Source of the DNA: Roseinatronobacter monicus
GTDB taxonomy: Bacteria; Pseudomonadota; Alphaproteobacteria; Rhodobacterales; Rhodobacteraceae
Length of the DNA: 64,000 nt
Assembly (NCBI RefSeq): GCF_006716865.1
Contig: NZ_VFPT01000003.1
Span: 90,657-154,656 of the forward strand
Direction of reading: 5' to 3'
Shown here: positions 53,691 through 64,000 of the stretch, one piece after another
Layout: each line of letters begins with the position of its first letter
How positions within the stretch are numbered: position 1 is the stretch's first letter
Position numbers and translations under genes: made by a program
Notes under the pieces: generated by a model
What the model saw: the letters and a program-made list of their open reading frames with translations, nothing else
The model's database searches: none
Told to the model about the DNA's origin: nothing

Positions 53691-55178
53691 ATGGGCCATA
53701 TTCTTGCACTTGATCAGGGCACGACCTCGAGCCGGGGGATTGTCTTTGATGGGGCCATGACGATCCGGGCTGTCGCGCAGGAAGAATTCCCGCAGCACTA
53801 TCCTGCCTCTGGCTGGGTCGAGCATGACCCCTCGGACCTATGGGCCACGACAGCGGCCACCGCCCGCGCAGCTATCGAAAAGGCGGGCCTGTCCGCGCGC
53901 GAGATTGCGGCCATCGGCATCACCAACCAGCGCGAAACCACCCTGGTCTGGGACCGCAAGACCGGCAAGCCCATCCATAACGCAATCGTCTGGCAGGACC
54001 GCCGCACTGCCGATTTCTGCGCCAAGCTGCGCGAAGATGGCCATGAGCCGATGATCACTGCCCGCACCGGGCTTCTGGCCGACCCGTATTTCTCGGCGAC
54101 CAAACTGAAATATATCCTCGACACCGTGGACGGCGCACGCGACCGCGCCAAACGCGGTGAGCTGGCTTTCGGCACGGTCGATACATGGCTGATCTGGAAC
54201 CTGACCGGAGGTCAGGTGCATGCGACCGACGCCACCAATGCCGCGCGCACCATGCTCTATGACATCCACAAGGGCCGCTGGAGCCAGACCATCTGCGATC
54301 TGTTCGACATCCCGCACGAGATGCTGCCCGAAGTGCGCGATTGTGCGGCTGATTTCGGCCATACCCGCGCCGATCTCTTCGGCCATGAGATCCCCATCCT
54401 CGGCGTCGCGGGCGATCAGCAGGCCGCGACCATCGGGCAGGCCTGTTTCACCCCCGGCATGATGAAATCGACCTATGGCACGGGCTGTTTTGCCGTGCTG
54501 AACACGGGCGAGATGCCTGTTGCCTCAAGCAACAAGCTGCTCACGACCATCGCCTATCAGCTGGACGGCAGACCGACCTATGCGCTGGAGGGGTCGATCT
54601 TTATCGCAGGCGCGGTGGTGCAATGGTTGCGCGACGGGCTGAAAGTGATCCGCGCGGCACCTGAAACGCAAGGCTTGGCCGATCAGGCCGATCCGGGCCA
54701 GGATCTGATCCTGGTGCCTGCGTTCGTCGGGCTCGGTGCGCCTTATTGGAACCCCGAGGCGCGCGGCGCGATTTTTGGCATGACGCGCAATTCCGGCCCT
54801 GCCGAATTCGCGCGCGCCGCGCTGGAATCGGTGGGCTATCAGACCCGCGACCTGTTGGAAGCGATGCAGGCCGACTGGGCGCGCGAAGGCGCGCAGCCGT
54901 CCTTGCGCGTCGATGGCGGCATGGCTGCGAATGACTACGCCATGCAGTTCCTGTCCGACATCATCGGTGCGCCGGTGGACCGCCCGCAAGTGCTGGAAAC
55001 CACGGCACTGGGCGCGGCATGGCTGGCTGGCATGCGCGCAGGTGTGTGGCCCGGGATGGAGGATTTCGCCAAGGGCTGGGCCGTCGAGAAGCAATTCACC
55101 GCTGCGATGGGCAATGACCAGCGCGACGCCCGCTACGCCCGCTGGAAACGCGCGGTAAGTGCCGTTCTGGGCGTCTGA
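53691..55178 (+). CDS. glpK: Glycerol kinase
   Basis: ATG 53691, after AAGGAGG, gives 495 residues, the normal size. FGGY-kinase signatures are clear: [74 protein letters not shown] and [17 protein letters not shown]. It phosphorylates glycerol to glycerol-3-phosphate, trapping it for GlpD. It is placed downstream of the transporter, as in rhizobial glp operons. Confidence 0.96.
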   Translation: MGHILALDQGTTSSRGIVFDGAMTIRAVAQEEFPQHYPASGWVEHDPSDLWATTAATARAAIEKAGLSAREIAAIGITNQRETTLVWDRKTGKPIHNAIVWQDRRTADFCAKLREDGHEPMITARTGLLADPYFSATKLKYILDTVDGARDRAKRGELAFGTVDTWLIWNLTGGQVHATDATNAARTMLYDIHKGRWSQTICDLFDIPHEMLPEVRDCAADFGHTRADLFGHEIPILGVAGDQQAATIGQACFTPGMMKSTYGTGCFAVLNTGEMPVASSNKLLTTIAYQLDGRPTYALEGSIFIAGAVVQWLRDGLKVIRAAPETQGLADQADPGQDLILVPAFVGLGAPYWNPEARGAIFGMTRNSGPAEFARAALESVGYQTRDLLEAMQADWAREGAQPSLRVDGGMAANDYAMQFLSDIIGAPVDRPQVLETTALGAAWLAGMRAGVWPGMEDFAKGWAVEKQFTAAMGNDQRDARYARWKRAVSAVLGV

Positions 55179-55246
55179 CGCCTGCGCAGATTTCAACCTT
55201 GCCGGGTGCAGCCGCTGCTGTGCCTTTCCAAAACATGCGGAATGCC

Positions 55247-56680
55247 ATGAAACGCCATATCAAGATCATCGCCACGCTTGGCCCAAGCTCGAACACGCGC
55301 GAGGTCATCCGTGATCTGGCGCTTGCGGGTGCGGATGTCTTTCGCCTGAACATGAGCCACGGCACACAGGCCGACAAGGCCGAGATCTACGCCCATATTC
55401 GCGACATCGAAGCGGAATTGCAGCGCCCGATCTGCATTCTGGCCGATCTGCAAGGCCCGAAACTGCGTTGCGGTGTATTTGCCAATCCCGAAGGCGAGAT
55501 GTTGCAGGAAGGTCAGGCGTTCACGCTGGATCTGGATCCCAGGCCGGGGGATGCCAACCGTGTTTGCGTCCCGCATCCCGAGATCTTTGCAGCCCTGAAA
55601 CCCGGCGCAGAACTGCTGATCAATGACGGCAATATTCGGCTGACAGTGCAGGACGCAACCCCGGATTTCGCGCGCAGCACAGTGCAGGTCGGCGGGCGGA
55701 TTTCCAATCGCAAGGGCGTGAATGTGCCCAGCGTGACCTTGCCCCTTTCGGCGCTGACCGAGAAGGACCGCAGCGATCTGGAATTCGCCTGCACGCTGGG
55801 TGTGGACTGGATCGCATTGTCCTTTGTTCAGCGTCCCGAAGATATCGAGATGGCCCGTGCCCTGATCGGCAACCGCACCAAGATCATGGCCAAGATCGAG
55901 AAACCCGCGGCGCTGCAAAGCATCGACGCTATTCTGGAACGTGCCGACGGGATCATGGTCGCGCGCGGTGATCTGGGGGTGGAGCTGCCTGTGCAAAATG
56001 TTCCGCCGGTGCAGAAACGCGTGATCAAACTGGCGCGCGGGGCAGGCAAGCCTGTGGTTGTGGCCACCCAGATGATGGAAAGCATGATCACAGCCCCTGT
56101 ACCGACCCGCGCCGAAGTCTCGGATGTGGCGACTGCGATCTATGAAGGGGCTGATGCGGTCATGTTGTCTGCGGAATCGGCGGCGGGTGACTATCCGGTC
56201 AAGGCCGTGCAGATCATGCATGATGTGGCCTGCGAGGTTGAAAGCGACCCAAGCTATCAGCACCTCATGAGCGCCACTCGACAGGATGGCGGCAAGAGTG
56301 ATGCTGACTCGATCACCGCAGCTGCGCGCGAGATCGCGCTGAGCACCGATGTCGAAGCCATCGCCTGCTACACGCAATCGGGCACCACCGCCCTGCGCGC
56401 CGCGCGTGAACGCCCGCCAGTGCCCATCCTTGCCCTGACCCCGAACCAGACCACGGCCCGCCAGCTATCGCTTGTCTGGGGGCTGCGCTGCGAGGTTGTG
56501 CCCGCCGCCGACCGGTTCCGAACGGCTGTCAGACAGGCCCTGCAATGCGCCCTAGACGCTGGGCTGGACGATGCGGGTGCGCGGATCATCGTGACAGCAG
56601 GCACACCGCTGAACGCCTCTGGGACGACCAATATTCTGCGCATTGCCTCGGTTGACGAATTTCCAGAGCTTCAATCCTGA
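55247..56680 (+). CDS. pyk: Pyruvate kinase
   Basis: ATG 55247 is chosen because it gives 477 residues with the standard N-terminus MKRHIKIIATLGPSSNTREV; ATG 55235 is possible. Key motifs: GADVFRLNMSHGTQ, ICILADLQGPKLRCG, IMAKIEKPAALQSIDAILER with the active-site Lys, and VARGDLGVELPVQNVPPVQK and VVVATQMMESMITAPVPTRA. It makes pyruvate and ATP from PEP. It lies 68 bases after glpK and 12 before gap, so it is likely part of the same unit. Confidence 0.96.
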   Translation: MKRHIKIIATLGPSSNTREVIRDLALAGADVFRLNMSHGTQADKAEIYAHIRDIEAELQRPICILADLQGPKLRCGVFANPEGEMLQEGQAFTLDLDPRPGDANRVCVPHPEIFAALKPGAELLINDGNIRLTVQDATPDFARSTVQVGGRISNRKGVNVPSVTLPLSALTEKDRSDLEFACTLGVDWIALSFVQRPEDIEMARALIGNRTKIMAKIEKPAALQSIDAILERADGIMVARGDLGVELPVQNVPPVQKRVIKLARGAGKPVVVATQMMESMITAPVPTRAEVSDVATAIYEGADAVMLSAESAAGDYPVKAVQIMHDVACEVESDPSYQHLMSATRQDGGKSDADSITAAAREIALSTDVEAIACYTQSGTTALRAARERPPVPILALTPNQTTARQLSLVWGLRCEVVPAADRFRTAVRQALQCALDAGLDDAGARIIVTAGTPLNASGTTNILRIASVDEFPELQS

Positions 56681-56692
56681 AAGGAGATCACA

Positions 56693-60095
<3,403 letters not shown>

Positions 60096-60415
60096 GTCGG
60101 CAAAGTTCCTCATGAATTCGGTTTCTATGAACCGACAAACGCGTTTTCGCCGCCCGCGCGTCAGTACGTTCTGTACCGGGCTTGAATGGCCGCTTCGGTA
60201 AGCCGCGTTGCAGCATGCCTCCAACGCTGACAGACCGCTTTGGGCCGGGCACGTCGAAAGATGCGGCCATGAACCGCAACTTTGCAAACTCCGCTTTTGC
60301 CAACTGCCGCCGGTCACGCCGGTCCATGCTGCGGCTGCAGCGACTGTCCGCTTCCACGAACAGCCTGAACCCGGCGGGTTTCCCCGCCGGGCCCGAGGGG
60401 GAGACCCCGTTCTTT
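60096..60415. other. Gene-free region between alcohol dehydrogenase and ssb ends
   Basis: The two genes converge here. No frame has coding features. A 9-bp-stem hairpin (60370-60391) lies 25 bases past the ssb stop. TCGGTT...AACCGA near 60118-60135 is a weak hairpin that may end the glycerol/glycolysis transcript. Confidence 0.5.
60370..60391 (-). terminator. Hairpin downstream of ssb
   Basis: CCCGGCGGG and CCCGCCGGG pair perfectly around a TTTC loop just past the ssb stop. There is no long T run on the minus strand, so it is a likely but not certain terminator. Confidence 0.5.
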
Positions 60416-60820
60416 TCAGAACGGGATCTCGTCGTCGCGGTCGACCAACTCGGGGTTTTCACTCTCGGCCGATTTCGGGCGGCTGAGGAAATCGACCTTC
60501 TCGGCGATGATTTCGCAGCCGTAGCGGTCGTTGCCTGCAGCGTCGGTCCATTTCGTGTAGTGGATGCGGCCATGGACCAGGAGCTTCATGCCCTTTTCGC
60601 AATGCTCCGCGACCGTCTTGCCGAGGCCATTGAAGCAGGTGATGCGGTGCCATTCCGTGTCCATGACCCGGTAGCCGTTCTCGTCGCGCAACACGCGACC
60701 TTCCGAGAGGCGGGGGCGCGAGGTGGCGAGGCTGAAGTTGGTGATGTTGGTGCCACCTTGGGTGGTGCGGGTTTCGGGTTTTTGGCCAATGTTGCCAGCG
60801 AGGATGACGATGTTTTGCAT
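60416..60820 (-). CDS. ssb: Single-stranded DNA-binding protein
   Basis: ATG 60820, after GGAAG, gives 134 residues: MQNIVILAGNIGQKPETRTT, TNITNFSLATSRPRLSEG and RVMDTEWHRITCFNGLGKTV, then KLLVHGRIHYTKWTDAAGND and the acidic tip RDDEIPF, which docks partner proteins. It is shorter than the housekeeping SSB and is probably the element-borne copy that protects transferred single strands. It is divergent from the H-NS-like gene. Confidence 0.92.
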   Translation of the reverse strand: MQNIVILAGNIGQKPETRTTQGGTNITNFSLATSRPRLSEGRVLRDENGYRVMDTEWHRITCFNGLGKTVAEHCEKGMKLLVHGRIHYTKWTDAAGNDRYGCEIIAEKVDFLSRPKSAESENPELVDRDDEIPF

Positions 60821-61250
60821 GGGTAGCTTCCTTCTGTGTCCTGTCTTCGGGACCGTCCCTTCGACAAGACCCTGAAAAAGCCCGTCGGGTGACGCGTGCA
60901 CGGTGGACGGAACGGACGCCGGAAACCTCCAGAGGACCGGGGTGGCGCGGGCAGGACGCCACAGGCGGCCAACACGGCCCGGACTGACGCGGGGTTGCGC
61001 GCGAGAGCCCGAACGGGATTAGGGGATTGTCAGTCGAAGGGATGGACCAGCAGACAGAGCGACACGGGGGAAGCCCATGCCAGACCCTGTCATCCGGCCA
61101 ACATGGCCTGTCAGAACCCAAGCCCAGCACTGCACTGGCGGTCGATACCGATCATGCCCAACCGCCCCCCTGCCCCCGCCGTCAGGGAGTTGCGGGTCCC
61201 TGCCGATACAGGCTACGTTGCGGGATCATTCAGGACACGGAAAGCATCGC
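60821..61250. promoter_or_regulatory. Divergent region between ssb and H-NS-like gene (430 bp)
   Basis: It should hold both promoters. The frame of the H-NS-like gene stays open upstream of its ATG but reads low-complexity Pro/Arg sequence, so it is not coding. No clear promoter hexamers were found. Confidence 0.4.
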
Positions 61251-61571
61251 ATGGCTGATTTCGATCTCGAGGCGCTGTCGCTCACGGAACTGCGCAAATT
61301 GCATAAGGACATCGCCAAGGCGATCACCACCTACGAGGACCGGCAAAAGACAGAAGTCCGCGCCAAGGTGGAAGCCTTCGCCAAAGACCTGGGCTATTCG
61401 CTGGCCGAACTCATGGGCGAGGAAGCAACACCCAAGCGCGCGCCCGCCCCGGCGAAATACCGCCACCCTGAGAACCCGGCGCTCACCTGGTCCGGCCGGG
61501 GGCGCAAACCGCTGTGGTTTGTGGAGGCGTTGTCATCGGGCAAAGCCGCAGAGGACATGGCCATCGGCTGA
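61251..61571 (+). CDS. H-NS family nucleoid protein
   Basis: From ATG 61251 the 106-residue protein is MADFDLEALSLTELRKLHKD, followed by a coiled-coil oligomerisation region up to about residue 50 and a C-terminal DNA-binding domain with PENPALTWSGRGRKPLWFVE; T-W-S-G-x-G-R-x-P-x-W is the H-NS signature. Such proteins silence AT-rich foreign genes, and element-borne copies often lower the cost of carriage. It might act on the AT-rich NTPase gene and the glp control region, which is inference. Confidence 0.9.
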   Translation: MADFDLEALSLTELRKLHKDIAKAITTYEDRQKTEVRAKVEAFAKDLGYSLAELMGEEATPKRAPAPAKYRHPENPALTWSGRGRKPLWFVEALSSGKAAEDMAIG

Positions 61572-61934
61572 TGAGTCGCGGCTGTTGCGGTCAGTCCTTT
61601 GCGACAGATCGGATTGCCGGCCGCGCCCGCCTTGCAAGAGGGATGCAGACCCGACAGGGCTGAAAGCGGATCGTGATGGCGACCATGTGACAAATGGGTT
61701 GGCCTGGCTCAGGATGAGACAGACCAAGCCGTATTGGCACAGGAAGGCAGCAGGGTCAGAGTTCAGGGCGAAGCCTCAGCAGCCCGGCCCCGCTTGCGGG
61801 GCTTGCCAATGTCGAAATGAGCCCTTTGAGGTCTTTCGAAGAAAAGGCCGTGATGTTACTTTCGCACTCAATGAAGTATGGGAATTATGCTGTAATTCGC
61901 GTCAGGGCTGCTTTGTACGAATTGGGAAAAGTTA
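61572..61934. other. Gene-free region holding repeat copy R2
   Basis: No gene is supported. Repeat copy R2 fills 61631-61811; the remaining ~120 bases are AT-richer and precede the membrane-protein gene, probably including its promoter. Confidence 0.5.
61631..61811 (+). repeat. Dispersed ~180-bp non-coding repeat, copy R2
   Basis: This aligns along its full length and in the same orientation with 44323-44505. Conserved ends are CTTGCAAGAGGGATGC and GGGGCTTGCC, with a hairpin GCCCCGC-TT-GCGGGGC at 61787-61802 that keeps pairing despite sequence change in the loop. It starts 60 bases after the H-NS-like gene. Confidence 0.7.
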
Positions 61935-62597
61935 ATGAGCGACGACAACAATCAAGGTTCACCCGACGATTCAAAGAAAGGAATGGATATTTCGAAGCTA
62001 GCTGAACAGCTCCAGCTACCGTCAGGCCGCGCCCTTGGCGATCTAACCAAACAGCTAAACGACCAATTCCGTTCGATCGAAGCTTTGCGCGCGCCCTCAC
62101 TGCCAACGGCGCTCAGGACTCCACCGCGAAATCCAACCTTCGATACAAATGATCACCTCGAGCGGATCGAGCAGCGCTTTGATAAGATGCTTGATGTTGC
62201 CGCAAACGGCGCACAAATAGCCACTGAATTACAGGCGCACGCGGCAGATTTTTTGAAGAAATTTGAAAAAGCGGCATCTGACAATGATAGATCAGCCGAA
62301 CGCGCTATCCGCCTTGGCGGCTATGCTGTTCTCATCGCGCTGGTCGCTCCTATTTTTCAAATCGTGTACACGGAAGTCTGGCGGGTTCCGAAGGAGACAG
62401 CGTCCATCGAAGCAGTCATTTTAGACATGCAGGTCGAGATTGCCTCGCTTCGCCAGACCCAGATTGAGGCCGCAGACCGGATAGCTGACGCCTTGGAGCG
62501 TTCGGATCAACAGTTGATTGATGTCCTTCGAGACGTTGCGAATAGCCTCGCCGTACATCCTCCAAATTTTGAAATCGATCCTGATCCCGCAGAGTAG
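61935..62597 (+). CDS. Membrane protein with coiled coils, unknown function
   Basis: The 220-residue product has a polar N-terminus (MSDDNNQGSPDDSKKGMDIS), a helical region with heptad-like pattern (DHLERIEQRFDKMLDVAANG), one membrane segment (AIRLGGYAVLIALVAPIFQI) and a second coiled coil (AVILDMQVEIASLRQTQIEA, ADRIADALERSDQQLIDVLR). No family is recognised. The gene is AT-richer than its neighbours and lies between the H-NS-like gene and an IS110 copy, so it is probably foreign cargo. Confidence 0.65.
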   Translation: MSDDNNQGSPDDSKKGMDISKLAEQLQLPSGRALGDLTKQLNDQFRSIEALRAPSLPTALRTPPRNPTFDTNDHLERIEQRFDKMLDVAANGAQIATELQAHAADFLKKFEKAASDNDRSAERAIRLGGYAVLIALVAPIFQIVYTEVWRVPKETASIEAVILDMQVEIASLRQTQIEAADRIADALERSDQQLIDVLRDVANSLAVHPPNFEIDPDPAE

Positions 62598-62875
62598 CGA
62601 TGTTGTTAAAGACCGCTTCTCTAATCGGGCATTTTGGTCAAGCTCTATTTTGCGATTTTCACTTGCATGGGATCATTGTCACTCATCCGGGTCACGCTTC
62701 TCTTCGCAGTCTGTTCTGGCCCGTCATAGTCATGGGCCGCTGCACGCATGTGTCGGATTGGCTGTGGAGCGCCCCGCTCCGTCTCGCGGTCTTTCGCCGC
62801 AGCAGACGTATTCGGCGTCATCCACGGACCTCGTCCGGTGAGGACGATCCCGTCGTGATCTTGGAGGGTGTCAGA
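62598..62875. other. Non-coding stretch between membrane-protein gene and IS110 transposase
   Basis: A plus-strand frame (62600-63271) continues into the transposase region and is its antisense shadow. No gene is supported. Part of this stretch is probably the left (3') end of the IS110 element. Confidence 0.45.
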
Positions 62876-63910
62876 TCATGCGGTGCCCTCCAACGGATCA
62901 CGGCGGAACTCGGTGCCATCAGTCCACATGCGATGCATCACGACGGCGAGTTTTCTTGCGACAGCGACGATTGCTCGGCGGCGGCCCTTGCGGCGCATCA
63001 GTCGAAGGCCCCAGCTCTTGATCCCGGATCCCGCGACCGCCCGCATCATCATGGCGTTCGCCGCAGCATAGAGTGCGGTGCGTACCTCGGGATCACCCGC
63101 TTTCGAGATGCGCCCAGGATTGTCCATCTCACCCGACTGGTATCGTCGTGGCGTCAGACCGAAATGGGCGGCCACCGTGCGGGACCTGGCAAACCGCGTC
63201 GGATCATCAACCGCCGCCCGGAAAGTGAGAGCGGCGACCGGCCCCACACCGGGGATCGCCATGAATCGTAAGCAGACCTCATCGCGACTGGCGGCCTGTT
63301 TAACGCGCCGATCCAGTTCGCGGTAGGTTTTGTAAAGCACCGCACGGGCATCGAGCAGAGGCAATAGGGCGCGTGACAGATCGGGATCAGATTCGATAAT
63401 CGCTCGGACGCGCTCATCGAAAGAGCCCTGATCAACACGGGGCGGCAGACGCAGGCCGAACACTCGAAACAGTCCACGGATTTCATTGGCAAGATCAATG
63501 CATTTGCGTTGGATCGCCTTGCGACATGTCAGCAGCGCCCGGATCGCATGGGCTTCTCGACTTTTCATATGCACGGGACTGAACCAGCCAGACCGCAGTA
63601 TCTGTGCAATGCCGCGCGCATCAGTCCGATCGGTCTTGTTGCGCATGGCAGACAGCGCCGCATTCACTTGCCGCGCCTCCATGCAGACCACATCAAACCC
63701 AGCTTTCTTCAGCCCGAAAAACAGGTGTTGGCTCATCGCACCGGCCTCAAACCCAACCTGTTTCAAAGGGTGAGGCCAGCCGTGAAGACAGGCCTCGATA
63801 TCCGCGATCTCGAACGGAACGCTCCGCTCCAGGACGGTCTTGCCTTTTTCATCAACGATGCAGACCGCGACCGACCGCAGCGATACATCCAGCCCAGCAT
63901 AGTATTCCAT
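62876..63910 (-). CDS. IS110-family transposase
   Basis: The 344-residue protein has the RuvC-like DEDD domain (YYAGLDVSLRSVAVCIVDEK, then NKTDRTDARGIAQILRSGWF) and the C-terminal Transposase_20 domain (RFMAIPGVGPVAALTFRAAV, HFGLTPRRYQSGEMDNPGRI, SKAGDPEVRTALYAAAN) with its Ser nucleophile. IS110 elements lack clear terminal repeats and encode guide RNAs in their flanks, so the element limits are not fixed here. The coding region looks intact. Confidence 0.93.
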   Translation of the reverse strand: MEYYAGLDVSLRSVAVCIVDEKGKTVLERSVPFEIADIEACLHGWPHPLKQVGFEAGAMSQHLFFGLKKAGFDVVCMEARQVNAALSAMRNKTDRTDARGIAQILRSGWFSPVHMKSREAHAIRALLTCRKAIQRKCIDLANEIRGLFRVFGLRLPPRVDQGSFDERVRAIIESDPDLSRALLPLLDARAVLYKTYRELDRRVKQAASRDEVCLRFMAIPGVGPVAALTFRAAVDDPTRFARSRTVAAHFGLTPRRYQSGEMDNPGRISKAGDPEVRTALYAAANAMMMRAVAGSGIKSWGLRLMRRKGRRRAIVAVARKLAVVMHRMWTDGTEFRRDPLEGTA

Positions 63911-64000
63911 GGCACTCTCCTGAATTGCAGAAACAACTACATTCTATCCAGAGCTTGCCCTCCCTGTCGCGGGCTGCCCGATTACCCATGCTCCGTCCCG

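Noticed and set aside
52635..53825. 396-codon open frame on the minus strand
   Set aside because: Antisense to glpV and the start of glpK, with shadow-like composition.
55193..56377. 394-codon open frame on the minus strand
   Set aside because: Antisense to pyk; no recognisable domain.
60182..60826. 214-codon plus-strand frame
   Set aside because: Mostly antisense to ssb.
62600..63271. 223-codon plus-strand frame
   Set aside because: Runs antisense into the IS110 transposase and lacks coding features.

Overview
The window looks like a high-GC alphaproteobacterial accessory replicon or integrated conjugative element, most probably from Rhodobacterales/Rhodobacteraceae. The reasons are the base composition, the style of the VirB/VirD4 system, the rhizobial/roseobacter-type glpSTPQUV glycerol transporter and the large load of insertion sequences. 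No rRNA, tRNA, CRISPR array, integrase or clear replication initiator is visible, so plasmid versus ICE cannot be settled from this sequence alone.

Layout. (1) 1-4.6 kb is an IS graveyard: a partial IS1634-type transposase running off the left edge, an ISL3 remnant and an internally deleted IS5-type remnant. They bracket an AT-rich gene for a P-loop NTPase with a C-terminal class III cyclase-like domain. (2) 5.0-7.7 kb is a tight two-gene minus-strand operon: an SRA-like/HNH nuclease followed by a methyltransferase-HNH fusion. (3) 8.0-11.7 kb holds two convergent endonuclease/exonuclease/phosphatase-fold hydrolases, a small unknown gene and a winged-helix protein with an opposing terminator upstream. 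(4) 12.0-25.5 kb is a VirB-type type IV secretion operon (virB1-2-3-4, a short lipoprotein, a VirB5-like/transglycosylase fusion, virB5-8-9-10-11, a secreted protein, virB6 and a membrane-anchored DUF2726 protein), with two secreted-protein genes running divergently from it.

(5) 25.5-27 kb carries two toxin-antitoxin pairs (vapBC-like and relBE/parE-like). (6) 26.9-35.8 kb is a minus-strand restriction island: an MmeI-like type IIG restriction-modification gene, a DUF5677-like gene and an Mrr-like nuclease. The MmeI-like gene is split by an ISAs1 element and an IS21 element. Both left exact target duplications (10 bp and 8 bp), and removing them in silico restores one continuous frame of about 951 codons. 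(7) 36.9-44.2 kb encodes the DNA-processing half of conjugation: VirD4 coupling protein, a large VirD2-type relaxase and MobC on the minus strand, then a ParA/VirC1-like ATPase and a partner on the plus strand. Between the two strands lies a strongly G/T-biased tract next to a perfect hairpin, a plausible oriT or partition region.

(8) 44.8-60.1 kb is a metabolic module: glpR, then glpD-glpS-glpT-glpP-glpQ-glpU-glpV-glpK, then pyk-gap-eno and an iron-type alcohol dehydrogenase. It imports glycerol, phosphorylates and oxidises it to DHAP, and supplies several lower-glycolysis enzymes; tpiA, pgk and gpm are absent and must come from elsewhere. The module, plus ssb and an H-NS-like gene, is flanked by two diverged direct copies of a ~180-bp non-coding repeat (44.3 and 61.6 kb). 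(9) The right edge holds ssb, an H-NS-like gene, an unknown membrane/coiled-coil protein and an IS110 transposase.

The best candidates for something undescribed are the NTPase-cyclase gene, the HNH/methyltransferase-HNH pair, the DUF2726 protein at the end of the virB operon, the possible antisense RNA at 11.8 kb and the dispersed non-coding repeat.
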